DNA of 64,000 nucleotides from G963701675 sp963701675 (GTDB lineage: Bacteria; Planctomycetota; Planctomycetia; Gemmatales; Gemmataceae): NCBI GenBank assembly GCA_963701675.1, contig OY969623.1:496001-560000 (forward strand), written 5' to 3'. Every line of letters begins with the position of its first letter. Position 1 is the first letter of the stretch. Below are positions 36,822 through 46,490 of this stretch, piece by piece. The notes under the pieces are model-generated. The model saw only the letters and a list, made by a program, of their open reading frames with translations, made no database searches and was not told where the DNA came from. The translations under genes and the position numbers were made by a program.

Positions 36822-37277
36822 TCAGGGCGAAGACGTGGCAACGCCTGCAGGTGTCAAAGCAGTGATGCCTGGGTAACGGTTGAAATCAGAGGGATTGAGG
36901 GTGAGGATTTGGTAGACGCTGTGCACCATCATCAGCGCAACAAGCCGAGCGTCGTGGGTCTGAACACCCATGATGCTGTGGGAAAAAAGTAGCTGGCGCC
37001 AAACGGGGTAGGTGGCCGGGCTATCGGGAAGTAGGGGGAAGACTCGCTCAGCGGTCCGCAGGCGTCTCTCGGCATCGGTAACCGAAAGCCCAAGACCGCC
37101 GCGGGCGGTGATAGGACGGGTACAAACGTTCCAGAACTCGGCTCGATTTTGATGGGCCGTAACAAGCGTATCGCCTCGGTTTCGGATGCGTCGCAGGGCC
37201 TCACGAACAGCCAAATGTTGCGGGTCAGTCCGCTCCAAGAGCCGGAGCAAGATGCCGGTGTCGGCGAGGACTTGCAT
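36822..37277 (-). CDS. PIN-domain toxin (VapC-like)
   Basis: 151 residues. PIN nuclease acids: Asp6 in LADTGILL, Glu in QNRAEFWNV near 47 and Asp in GVQTHDARLVAL near 107, with a further acidic residue in the C-terminal region (LNPSDF). These enzymes cleave RNA and act as toxins. ATG 37277 overlaps the stop of the gene just upstream by one base (TAATG), the usual toxin-antitoxin layout. Confidence 0.9.
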   Translation of the reverse strand: MQVLADTGILLRLLERTDPQHLAVREALRRIRNRGDTLVTAHQNRAEFWNVCTRPITARGGLGLSVTDAERRLRTAERVFPLLPDSPATYPVWRQLLFSHSIMGVQTHDARLVALMMVHSVYQILTLNPSDFNRYPGITALTPAGVATSSP

Positions 37278-37534
37278 TAGTCATGGTCCGAATAGATATC
37301 GGCTCGTGAGAAATCGGCAGGTAAAACGGGGAGGGCTGGACCTGCCGAAAGTTCGTCCAGTAGTTTTTCAAATTCGTCGTCGGATATCTCCGTCAAGGGT
37401 GTGGCGCCATTCGTTCCACGAGCGTCCATGCCGACCATTTCCGTGACGAAGGCCTCGACGGTTTGACCTTGGGCAGCGGCTTTTTCAGCTAGCTTACGAA
37501 CCACTTCCGGTGAAAGGTTTAAAGTGAGGGTCAT
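37277..37534 (-). CDS. Antitoxin partner of the PIN toxin
   Basis: 85 residues from ATG 37534 with GAGGA upstream. N-terminal MTLTLNLSPEVVRKLAEKAAAQGQTVEAFVTE is a ribbon-helix-helix type DNA-binding segment; the C-terminal part (EISDDEFEKLLDELS ... DIYSDHD) is acidic and should wrap the toxin. Upstream of and overlapping the toxin, so it likely also represses the pair's promoter between 37535 and 37770. Confidence 0.85.
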   Translation of the reverse strand: MTLTLNLSPEVVRKLAEKAAAQGQTVEAFVTEMVGMDARGTNGATPLTEISDDEFEKLLDELSAGPALPVLPADFSRADIYSDHD

Positions 37535-37770
37535 AGGATTCCTCGGGTTGCCGTCCGGTTTCATTCCTCAATGATACCCTGAAACACGACCGGGAGTCGA
37601 GGGTAGCGGTTGAAGTGGTTGGAACCGCATTCGGTGGTCCAACTGGGCGCACAGGTCCACTCGTTGCTTCACGGTGCGTTGTTCGTTAGATTGTTCTAAA
37701 CGCATGAACCTGGGTTTCAGGAGGAACTCACGCCGACCAAAACGAAGCCGTTTTTGGGAATTCTACGAGC

Positions 37771-40137
37771 ATGAATGAAGCCGATACCTGCCGGACGCTC
37801 GTTCGCCCCAAGCTAGAAACCGCGGGGTGGGACGGGGACAATTACTTCTTTAGCGAACAAACCCCATTTACCGATGGTCGGATCGTGGTGCCGGGCGGAA
37901 GGCCCCATCGCCTAAAGAAAAAGTTCTCGGATTTTCTCCTTCGGTACACCCGCGACATTACGCTTGCCGTCGTTGAAGCGAAATCGGACCGGCGCCCCGC
38001 TGGTGATGGCCTTCAACAGGCCAGAGACTACGCGGACATACTGGGGCTCAAATTCGCGTATGCGACCAATGGAACGGAGATCATTGAGTATGACTTCTTC
38101 ACTAGCCAGGAACAAATCGTTGATCGGTTTCCAACGCCGGATGAGCTTTGGGCCCGGTACCAGATTGGCCAGGGGATGACGCAGGCGATTGCCGACGCGC
38201 TACTTGTCCCGTTCTACCACCAACCTGGAAAGGAACCTCGCTATTATCAAAAGATCGCCATTCATCGCGCCGTTGAGGCCATTCTAAACGGAAAGGCGCG
38301 CTCGCTTCTTACGATGGCGACCGGGACGGGCAAGACCCTCGTCGCCTTCCAGATTTGCTGGAAGCTTTGGTCGGCGAGCTGGAATGCGAAAGGCGAGCGC
38401 CGAAAGCCGCGCATCCTGTTTCTTGCCGACCGAAATGTGTTAGTGGACGATCCGAAGGACAAAACATTTGCCCCGTTCGGCGATGCGCGCTGGAAAATCG
38501 AAGGCGAAGCGATCAAAAGCCGGGAGATGTATTTTGCGATCTACCAAGCGATCGCAAAAGACGAGCGACGGCCGGGCCTCTACAAGGAGTACGCACCTGA
38601 CTTCTTCGACTTGGTTGTCGTGGATGAATGTCACCGGGGAAGTGCTCGCGACGAAAGCAACTGGCGAGACATCCTGGAATACCTCGCGCCGGCCTTCCAG
38701 CTTGGCATGACGGCCACGCCCCTTCGGGAAGATAACCGTGACACCTACCTTTACTTCGGAAATCCGCTTTACACCTACAGCCTAAAGCAAGGAATCGAAG
38801 ACGGCTTTCTGGCGCCGTACCGAGTTCATCGGGTTCTTACGACTTACGACGCGGCCGGGTGGCGTCCGATTCGCGGGCAAGTGGATGCACACGGGCGAGA
38901 GATTCCGGACGCCGAGTATCAAACGAAGGACTTTGAACGGGTGGTTTCGCTCCAAGCTCGAACCGACGCTATCGCGCGGCATATTTCCGATTTTCTGAAG
39001 AAGACAGACCGCTATTCCAAAACGATTGTGTTTTGCGTGGACCAGGAACACGCCGACCAAATGCGCCGGGCGCTCCACAACCTAAACACCGATCTCGTTC
39101 AGCAGCTTGGAAGGCACGGTGAACAGTACGTGGCGCGGGTAACGTCGGATGAAAAAGAGATTGGTCGTGGGTTTTTGAGCAAGTTTCAGGATCCGGAAGA
39201 ACGGGCACCGGTGATTTTGACAACATCGCAGCTTCTAACCACCGGCGTGGACGCTCCGACGTGCCAAAATGTGGTTCTTGTGCGCGTCATCGGCTCTATG
39301 ACCGAGTTCAAGCAGATTATCGGCCGTGGTACCCGCGTCCGCGACGACAAGGGGAAGCTCTTTTTCAATATTCTCGACTACACGGGTTCGGCAACTAGGC
39401 TTTTCGCCGATCCGGAGTTTGACGGCGAGCCAAGTCTTGTAAGCGAAGAAGCAATTGACGACGAAGGACAAACTGTCGAAGGCTCTGAGACCGTAACGGA
39501 AGAGAGCGAGCCTCCAGCCGACGAAGAAACAGGAGTTCCCGTCTACGACGATGAACATGCGGAGCCTCGAAAATACTATGTGCGTGGCGGCCGAGTCGAT
39601 ATCGACACGGAAGTTACCTACGATCTCGATGCCGACGGAAGTAAACTTCGCACGGTGCAGATTACTCAGTACGCAGCCGATACGATTCGCACACTTTACC
39701 GGGATCCGGAAGACCTGCGAAGCAAATGGTGGGATTACGAACAGCGTTCTTCAATCATGACAGCCCTCGATGAACGGGGCATCGACTTTGCCGAACTTGC
39801 TGCCGCAGCTGGGAAGCCCGATGCCGATCCCTTCGATCTCTTGTGTCACCTGGCGTATAACGCACCACTACTTACGCGGCGCGAGCGGGCCGAAAGAGTC
39901 CGAACCGAAAGGACGGACTTTTTCGATCAGTACGGCCCAGAAGCGCGGACCATCATTAACGAGCTGCTGGACAAGTACGCCGAACACGGCACGGCACAGT
40001 TTACCGCGCCCGATGTCTTCGAAGTGCCGCCTATCTCGCAGCATGGAAACCTAAACGAGATTGCCAACAAGTTCGGCGGTACCGAGAAACTGATGGAAGC
40101 GTTTAGCAAGCTCCAGGAATATCTTTACGCCGCGTAA
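37771..40137 (+). CDS. hsdR: Type I restriction enzyme R subunit
   Basis: 788 residues. N-terminal PD-(D/E)XK nuclease (DFLLRYTRDITLAVVEAKS), then SF2 translocase: Walker A TGTGKTLVAF near 183, DECH box near 285, TATPLREDNRDTYLYFG, and QIIGRGTRVRDDKGK in the second lobe. The size and the C-terminal region fit the EcoEI-type HsdR. It pulls and cleaves DNA lacking the methylation set by HsdM/HsdS. First gene of hsdR-hsdM-hsdS; 14 bases before hsdM. Confidence 0.95.
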   Translation: MNEADTCRTLVRPKLETAGWDGDNYFFSEQTPFTDGRIVVPGGRPHRLKKKFSDFLLRYTRDITLAVVEAKSDRRPAGDGLQQARDYADILGLKFAYATNGTEIIEYDFFTSQEQIVDRFPTPDELWARYQIGQGMTQAIADALLVPFYHQPGKEPRYYQKIAIHRAVEAILNGKARSLLTMATGTGKTLVAFQICWKLWSASWNAKGERRKPRILFLADRNVLVDDPKDKTFAPFGDARWKIEGEAIKSREMYFAIYQAIAKDERRPGLYKEYAPDFFDLVVVDECHRGSARDESNWRDILEYLAPAFQLGMTATPLREDNRDTYLYFGNPLYTYSLKQGIEDGFLAPYRVHRVLTTYDAAGWRPIRGQVDAHGREIPDAEYQTKDFERVVSLQARTDAIARHISDFLKKTDRYSKTIVFCVDQEHADQMRRALHNLNTDLVQQLGRHGEQYVARVTSDEKEIGRGFLSKFQDPEERAPVILTTSQLLTTGVDAPTCQNVVLVRVIGSMTEFKQIIGRGTRVRDDKGKLFFNILDYTGSATRLFADPEFDGEPSLVSEEAIDDEGQTVEGSETVTEESEPPADEETGVPVYDDEHAEPRKYYVRGGRVDIDTEVTYDLDADGSKLRTVQITQYAADTIRTLYRDPEDLRSKWWDYEQRSSIMTALDERGIDFAELAAAAGKPDADPFDLLCHLAYNAPLLTRRERAERVRTERTDFFDQYGPEARTIINELLDKYAEHGTAQFTAPDVFEVPPISQHGNLNEIANKFGGTEKLMEAFSKLQEYLYAA

Positions 40138-40151
40138 AACACGGATGATCG

Positions 40152-41689
40152 ATGGCTCGAAGCAAATCGAAAACTGACCAACCTCTCACAACAGCGCAGC
40201 GCCTCGGCAGCCTCGTCAAATCCGCCCGCGACATCATGCGGAAGGACAAGGGGCTAAATGGAGACCTAGACCGTTTGCCGATGCTGACCTGGATTCTCTT
40301 CCTCAAATTCCTCGACGATCACGAAGCTATTCGGGAAAACAGGGCCAAGATGAAGAAGGAACGGTACCGGCCCGTCATTGAGGCGCCGTACCGATGGCGC
40401 GATTGGGCGGCCAAAGATGACGGCATTAGCGGCGACGCGCTCAGAGCGTTCATAAACCACGAAGAAGCGGCGAGGCCTGATGGAACAAAGGGCGCCGGGT
40501 TGATCGCGCAACTTCGAAGCCTGCACGGACGAAACGGCGACGACCGCCGCGATGTAGTGGCGTCGGTTTTTGGTGGCGTCACGAATCGAATGGAATCCGG
40601 GTATTTACTGCGGGACGTGGTCAACAAGGTAAACGGCATTCACTTCGATTCGACCGAAGAAATCCACACGTTAAGCCACTTTTATGAGTCGATGCTTAAG
40701 GAAATGCGGGACGCCGCCGGGGATTCAGGGAATTCTACACGCCGCGCCCGGTGGTGCGGTTCATGGTCGCCGCGACGAATCCCCGGCTCGGCGAGAAGAT
40801 GCTTGATCCGGCGGCTGGCACGGCTGGATTCCTCGTGGAAACGTTTCAGCACCTGGAGAAGCAATGTAAGACGGTCCAAGACCGGCGCGTCCTTCAAGAA
40901 CGAAGCATCTTTGGCGGTGAGGCGAAGCCTTTGCCGTACATGCTTTGTCAGATGAACCTCCTCCTTCACGGCGTAGAGTCCCCGCAAATCGAGCGGGGCA
41001 ACAGCCTGGAGCAGAAGCTTACGGAGATCCGCGATTCAGAACGGGTCGATGTGATACTGACCAACCCACCATTTGGCGGTGAAGAAGAACGGGGTATTCT
41101 GGGCAACTTCCCCGAAGACAAGCAGACCGCCGAAACGGCGCTGCTGTTTTTGCAACTCATCATGCGCAAGCTACGGGTGACGCCGAAGCCGGGCCGGGCG
41201 GGCGTCGTTGTGCCTAACGGCACGCTTTTCGGCGACGGCGTCTGTGCCCGCATCAAACAAGATCTTCTAACGAAGTTCAATTTGCACACAATTGTGCGAC
41301 TGCCGAATGGCGTGTTCGCACCATACACAAGCATCCCGACTAATTTGCTCTTCTTCGACCGCACCGGCCCGACGAATGAAGTCTGGTACTTCGAGCTACC
41401 GGCACCGGAAGGCCGGAAACAATACACGAAGACCGCGCCGATCCAGTTCGAAGAGTTCGCCGAATGTCTGAAATGGTGGCCCAAGCGGAAGGAGAGCGGT
41501 CATGCGTGGAAGGTGGCTGTGGATACGATCCTGTCAAACAACTGTAATCTCGACATCAAGAACCCGAACGCAAAACAAGATTTCCAACATCTGCCTCCTG
41601 AACACTTGGCTGACAACATCCTTCAAAAAGAACTCCGCATTGCTGAGATCATGCGGGAGATCAAGGAACTCCTTGGGAGGACGCCGTGA
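40152..41689 (+). pseudogene. hsdM: Type I methyltransferase subunit HsdM, one frameshift
   Basis: N-terminal helical domain (RLGSLVKSARDIMRKDKG ... TWILFLKFLDD), AdoMet motif LDPAAGTAGF, and catalytic ILTNPPFGG of an N6-adenine methylase. The frame breaks at 40728-40730: the gene has GGG where GGGG would give DSGEFYTPRPVVRF, the usual sequence. Upstream of it the frame ends at 40955 out of phase; downstream the correct frame continues to 41689. One missing G in a homopolymer can be a sequencing error, a recent mutation or phase variation. If real, HsdM is not made and HsdR would have no protecting partner. The stop overlaps hsdS by GTGA. Confidence 0.88.
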
Positions 41690-42870
41690 GTGGATGGGCG
41701 ACTGTCCCTCTGAGCGAAGTGCTTACCAGGTCGGAAGATTGGGTCACGATCCATCCTGAGCAACAATACAAGGAGGTAACCGTTCGACTGTGGGGCAAAG
41801 GGGCAGTGCTCCGGCGCCAGGTGCTCGGCGCAGAGATCGCCGCATCGAGTCGGCTCCAGGTTCATCCGGACCAGTTCATCATTTCACGGATCGACGCCAG
41901 GAATGGCGCCTCCGGTCTTGTTACACCAGACCTCGATGGCGCCGTTGTCAGTAGCGACTTCCCGGTTTTTGAAGTCAATTCTGCAAAACTCTTGCCGAGG
42001 TTTCTGGGATGGTTTAGCAAGACGCAACAGTTCATCGGCCTGTGTAGAGCAGCAAGTGAAGGCACGACGAACCGCGTCCGGCTTAAAGAGGATCGATTCC
42101 TTGGAACACCGATTTGCCTGCCCCCACTTGTCGAGCAACATAAATTGATCGCGCAGATCGACACCGTGGCCGGGAAGATTGAAGAGGCAACAAGATTGCG
42201 GGATGAGGCCGACAAAGGGGTCGACGCCTTCGTGCATAGCAGCATCGATCAACTTTATGAAAGTCAGCGAGCTAAGTACGGCGTGGCGGTACTCGGCGAT
42301 GTTTGCCGCAGTATCACAGATGGTGCGCACCTCACCCCGACCTTTGTGGAAGATGGAGTGAGATTCATCTTCGTAGGCAACGTCTCTTCGGCATTTCTTC
42401 ACTTCGATTCGTGTAAGTACGTTTCGGTCGACTACTACAGTGGAGTAGCAGCGACGCGTCGGCCGCATCGAGGAGACGTGTTGTATAGCGCGGTCGGAGC
42501 GACACTTGGAATCCCAGCATTGGTTGACACCGACGACGAGTTTTGCTTTCAGCGGCACGTGGCTATCATCAAGCCCAATCCGAGCAAGTTGAACTCGCGG
42601 TATCTTTGGCACATGCTTCGGTCAGGGATTCTGTTCCGGCGAGCATGGTCTTCGATTACGGGGACGGCGCAACCAACCGTACCTCTCAAGGCAATCCGAA
42701 AGTATCAGATCCCCGCGGCGCCTCTCGGGGAACAGGTACTTGTGGTATCGTACCTGGACAATTTGCAGAAAAAGCTCCAGGAAGCCAAACGCCAGCAAGT
42801 TATGAGATCGACCGAGCTAAATGCCGTGCTTCCGTCGATTCTCAACCGGGCGTTCCGCGTCCAACTATAG
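41686..42870 (+). CDS. hsdS: Type I specificity subunit HsdS
   Basis: 394 residues, GTG start overlapping the hsdM stop by 4 bases. Two target-recognition halves separated by a helical spacer: first half to about 150 (ends LPPLVEQHKLIAQIDTVAGKIEEATRLRDE), second half to about 350 (APLGEQVLVVSYLDNLQKKLQEAKRQQ). Typical hsdS symmetry. Determines the sequence bound by the R-M complex. Intact. Confidence 0.92.
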   Translation: MSGWATVPLSEVLTRSEDWVTIHPEQQYKEVTVRLWGKGAVLRRQVLGAEIAASSRLQVHPDQFIISRIDARNGASGLVTPDLDGAVVSSDFPVFEVNSAKLLPRFLGWFSKTQQFIGLCRAASEGTTNRVRLKEDRFLGTPICLPPLVEQHKLIAQIDTVAGKIEEATRLRDEADKGVDAFVHSSIDQLYESQRAKYGVAVLGDVCRSITDGAHLTPTFVEDGVRFIFVGNVSSAFLHFDSCKYVSVDYYSGVAATRRPHRGDVLYSAVGATLGIPALVDTDDEFCFQRHVAIIKPNPSKLNSRYLWHMLRSGILFRRAWSSITGTAQPTVPLKAIRKYQIPAAPLGEQVLVVSYLDNLQKKLQEAKRQQVMRSTELNAVLPSILNRAFRVQL

Positions 42871-42892
42871 CCAATTCTATTCAACATGGGCT

Positions 42893-43870
42893 CTATCCGG
42901 AACCGCCGTACGCGTTAATTTTCCACAGTTCACGGCTGCCTCGTTGTTCTACGACAGCGTTATACCGGGACACATTGGACATTAGTGCGTGACGCTCGGC
43001 AAACTCAGTGGAACTCTGCCATTGTTCGAGCAAGCTTGAGTGCCCGAAGATAATCTCGCGAAATGTGTTGTTAATTGTTCGCCGCCGAAACTCATCTAGT
43101 TTCGCGCTGGAGATGTAATTCGTAACGGCGTACTCCTGGTGGGGACAGGGCCTCGTTCGGTCGATTTCAAGAAGCAGCCTTGGCGAGAGTGCAACCATGA
43201 TACTCTCCGGATAAACCAGAATTGGAGAATCGTTCAACGGGAACGTGTCCTCGTACATCCGATAGAACTTCCAGTAACCCATCGCGAAGGTCATCACGAG
43301 CGCGAAGCAAGACTCGGTATTGGAAAGAAAGTGCTTTAGCATCCAGAAATACTCGAATTTCTTGATTCCAAGTTCACCGTGAAACTCGATCATCGAATTA
43401 AGGATTGCGTGGCTGCGCAAATGGTGTAGAAGAACAAAGCCGGCTAAAAAACCTCGGTCCATTGGGCCGTCTATACGCTGACGGGCGATAACCTTCAGTA
43501 GCGTCTGGTACGCCGGGGTCGCCTCTAAACCGGTCAGCACGTCTTCGAAGTCAAGATAAAGCGTTTCCGGTCGATTTTTCATATCTTCGCAAAACTGGTC
43601 ATGCCTATCCGGGAAATTCCTTCGGCAAAAATCCTTGGCGTCTTCGGGGCTGATCTCGGCGACGCCAAGATGCTTGTCAAAATGGACATTCTCCACGGTG
43701 GTTCGAAACACCTTGTTTGACTTCACGCTTAAGGCGTAGACCTGTTGCGTGCGCGCCTCACTGAAATTCACTTTGCGGTCCAAGACTGAGCTGAGGAAGC
43801 CGGGATTCCAATGGGCTGTCCAAAAACAGGGGTTGTAGTGATTTCGTTTCGTGAAACGCATTGCGATCAT
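42893..43870 (-). CDS. DUF4238-like protein
   Basis: 325 residues. Opens with FTKRNHYNPCFWTAHWNP, matching the HY-x-P-xF opening of DUF4238 proteins, and continues with helices containing LLHHLRSHAIL and NDSPILVYPESIMVALSPRLLLEI. DUF4238 genes often lie in defence islands, but the activity is not known. It overlaps the stop of the upstream HEPN-like gene by ATGA, so the two form a unit, convergent with hsdS. Confidence 0.75.
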   Translation of the reverse strand: MIAMRFTKRNHYNPCFWTAHWNPGFLSSVLDRKVNFSEARTQQVYALSVKSNKVFRTTVENVHFDKHLGVAEISPEDAKDFCRRNFPDRHDQFCEDMKNRPETLYLDFEDVLTGLEATPAYQTLLKVIARQRIDGPMDRGFLAGFVLLHHLRSHAILNSMIEFHGELGIKKFEYFWMLKHFLSNTESCFALVMTFAMGYWKFYRMYEDTFPLNDSPILVYPESIMVALSPRLLLEIDRTRPCPHQEYAVTNYISSAKLDEFRRRTINNTFREIIFGHSSLLEQWQSSTEFAERHALMSNVSRYNAVVEQRGSRELWKINAYGGSG

Positions 43871-45000
43871 AAGGTAGCGGTCTGGGAGAACATCTTTCGA
43901 TCTGGCTCCGGGATGTGTTCAATTCGCGCAAGATCCGAGCATAGCCAATTCCTCATTGCGACCCGGACAACGCGTTCTGCATCGCCGAGTGTACGTCGTT
44001 CGTCCTGGTCGAGTGGGTTGAGCGATGAACTTAGACGCATATCCACGGCGAACGGAGGACGATAACCATGGGTTAGACCAGACCTCGTCCTGTAGAGGGC
44101 CTTCCTTAATTCGGATTGTTCCGCTCTAATCGGTGCAAAGTGGTCGAGAAATTGTTGGAACAACTTCGTCGGGCCGGGCCGGAATTCGCGTCTGCAAGTT
44201 AGACAAGACGCGGTTGCAATCGCGGGAGAAATTAGCGCCTCGATTGCCTGCACTGCAAGAATGAGGCGGAGCGAAAACGAGTCCGACTTTCGGATTTCAT
44301 TTAGCCAAAAGCATGCCTGCAGAAAGCGCCTGTGTAATGGATGGTTCTCGACTAACGAAAAGTAGCGTTCCCAGTACGCTGCAAGGTCACTGGGTACGGT
44401 GAGCACGTCCAACACCGCGGGGTGAGTGTTGAAGTATTCCTGCGCTTCACTTCCCGCGAGCAGCGCAATTGACTCCATGCACGTGAATCCGACGGCGTGA
44501 GGCTCGAAGCCCTGAAGGCTATACCCGAGCTGACCGTAGATTGACCCCTGGCTTGTACTTTCAATGCGGCGGTCATTGATAAACCAGGCGTTACCCAGAG
44601 TGCCAACTGATCGGTTCGGCAGCATCCAAACGTTTCGATTAAGGAAGGCGTTTAGAGCAAGGGAAACATCGTGAGCTTTTCGCGCATGTCGTAAGTGATT
44701 TGTTTGCCAGTTTTCGGTTGCCGCGTATTGGAATTCAAGCAGGAATGGATGCTGTGCGACTATGAAAGGGGGCCGCGCTGCATCAGGCGGTGCCGGCAAG
44801 ATCTGTAACAGGTCTTTGTAGCGCCAGAAGCCAACTACAGGCGCCATGTCGCAAAACATAACGACGCGGCCAATGCCAGCCTTGACTGCGCCGATGAATT
44901 CGCTTCGTATTCTCTCAATAAGCTGGTCCAGGCCGGCGTCTGTGAGAGTGTCGGATTGCACCGATGCTAGCATCCCGGTTTTGGTGTATTCGAGAATCAA
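43867..45000 (-). CDS. HEPN-like domain protein
   Basis: 377 residues from TTG 45000 (start uncertain; Met 44973 also possible). N-terminal half mixed, with FCDMAPVVGFWRYKDLLQIL. The C-terminal half is helical, with RLILAVQAIEALI, a CLTC/zinc-like CxxC followed by RREF, and TRSGLTHGY, which matches the R-x4-6-H motif of HEPN RNases and is similar to Apea-like HEPN domains. HEPN proteins commonly cut RNA in anti-phage abortive infection. Paired with the DUF4238-like gene. Confidence 0.65.
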   Translation of the reverse strand: MILEYTKTGMLASVQSDTLTDAGLDQLIERIRSEFIGAVKAGIGRVVMFCDMAPVVGFWRYKDLLQILPAPPDAARPPFIVAQHPFLLEFQYAATENWQTNHLRHARKAHDVSLALNAFLNRNVWMLPNRSVGTLGNAWFINDRRIESTSQGSIYGQLGYSLQGFEPHAVGFTCMESIALLAGSEAQEYFNTHPAVLDVLTVPSDLAAYWERYFSLVENHPLHRRFLQACFWLNEIRKSDSFSLRLILAVQAIEALISPAIATASCLTCRREFRPGPTKLFQQFLDHFAPIRAEQSELRKALYRTRSGLTHGYRPPFAVDMRLSSSLNPLDQDERRTLGDAERVVRVAMRNWLCSDLARIEHIPEPDRKMFSQTATL

Positions 45001-45294
45001 GTCATGGGGCGGGTCGCTTAGGATATTGCACGAGGCGCGAACCTTCTAGATGACTCGCAGAACTGAAATGGCTTTGAAGAAACTCGGTGAGCTCTCCCGG
45101 CTCAATTCCAGCAGCGGTAAATCTTGAAAGGAGGTTCGCGGCCATCGTGTTGGGTGCTCACAATCTGTTTGATCGCTTCATTCGCCATAAATGAGGCGCC
45201 AACAAAAAAAGCTGCCAAGAAAGCGAGCAAGACGGCAAGTGAATCTCCGAATCCCAGCAAGCGAAAGGCCGGGAAAAAGTAACGGTACCATGAG
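45001..45294. other. Intergenic region upstream of the HEPN-like gene
   Basis: Probably carries the promoter of the leftward HEPN/DUF4238 unit. A short hydrophobic minus-strand reading (around 45250-45160, containing FLAAFFVGASFMAN-like residues) might be a small membrane protein remnant, but no ribosome site and no full frame support it. Confidence 0.35.
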
Positions 45295-46425
45295 CTACTG
45301 ATGCTGCGTGATCCAGCGGTTCCACCGCCACTGGTAGAATCTCGCCGTCGTGCCCATGAATTGAGGCTCGTACGGAACGACCGCCGGCGTGAACGTCTGC
45401 ATCTCCGCTTCCATGATGTGCGGTTCCCCTGGGCCGGGTAGGACTACCGCCAGAACGCGAGGGATACCTTCACCTAGGACAAACCGAAGCACGCCGAGAA
45501 TTGACTGGGTGGGCTTTCTGGTGAAGGCCACCGCAGCCTGCTGCCCCTGCAAAATCTCGGCCGCGGTCGCTTCGCTCAGCATCCAAATGTTGCCGTTCCA
45601 GATCCGCTCGTCAGGATTCAGTACCTGTTGGCGCAGCGTCTCATACGTCTTGTGTCGTGCGAAGTCATACCCGAAGTAGTGAAACATTAACAGGTAGGCC
45701 GATTGGCAGACAGCGGCCCAGCACCATTCGCTCCGCGCGAGCGACATCTTGAACGGGAAGCCGCGTCCGCCCTGCGGGTCCGTTAGGACATCTTCGATCT
45801 GGTCCCGCAACTCGGGCACGGCCGGGTTCTGCATCGGCGTCTGGATGTCGAAGTGGAAGCCGGTCCCGTCTGGGCCGCGCCTCAGATCGGCCTTCACGAT
45901 CCCTGCTTCTCCTATCCGTACGTCGATCTGCCCGCGGCCAGCGATCCAGTCGGTAATCCTCTGGCTGGCTTGAAGGTGTACCTCAATCGCGCGTCCGTTG
46001 TCGTTGTTGCATCGCTTGCAGGTGAGCGTTTCCCACGTGCCGCCGAGCGATTTTGAAATGATGTGCGCCAGCGTTAGCTCCGGCTCATCCCCGCCCGTGG
46101 CGTCGCGCTCATGGGCGGACCTGCACAGGGGGCAGTGGAAGTACCTGCTCTGGGTCAGCGATTCGTGACCGGGTTGCCCCACGAAGAGGTTGAACAGACG
46201 CTGCCGTTTCGCCAGATTTTCGCCGGGCATCACTACCCTCCCAAGCGCTTTGCCATCCTTACGGACACTACGGCAGAAGGCGGGTTCACCCAGGGGATCC
46301 GGCTCCACCACAGATAGGCCCTTGCGCTTTCCGTTCACCGTCACGTCCGCGAGCCGAGCGGGGTCCCTTTTGTCCGGTTCCGGGTTGCTTGGTTCGGCGT
46401 CCGCAATATTCGCCTTATTGTACAC
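45295..46425 (-). CDS. HNH endonuclease family protein
   Basis: 376 residues, GTG start at 46425. Central HNH/McrA-like fold: HCPLCRSAHERDA supplies a CxxC pair, LTLAHIISKSLGGTWE the catalytic His, and LTCKRCNNDNG the second CxxC and the final metal-binding Asn. Such domains nick or cut DNA. The C-terminal 200 residues have no recognised motif and may be the target-sensing part. Divergent from the STAND gene, 65 bp apart, so they may share a regulatory region. Confidence 0.85.
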   Translation of the reverse strand: MYNKANIADAEPSNPEPDKRDPARLADVTVNGKRKGLSVVEPDPLGEPAFCRSVRKDGKALGRVVMPGENLAKRQRLFNLFVGQPGHESLTQSRYFHCPLCRSAHERDATGGDEPELTLAHIISKSLGGTWETLTCKRCNNDNGRAIEVHLQASQRITDWIAGRGQIDVRIGEAGIVKADLRRGPDGTGFHFDIQTPMQNPAVPELRDQIEDVLTDPQGGRGFPFKMSLARSEWCWAAVCQSAYLLMFHYFGYDFARHKTYETLRQQVLNPDERIWNGNIWMLSEATAAEILQGQQAAVAFTRKPTQSILGVLRFVLGEGIPRVLAVVLPGPGEPHIMEAEMQTFTPAVVPYEPQFMGTTARFYQWRWNRWITQHQ

Positions 46426-46490
46426 CCAAGGCGGTCGTTATCTCAGCAGCCGGACTGGTATACTGCTGAACGTGGGCTAGGAGAAGTCGC

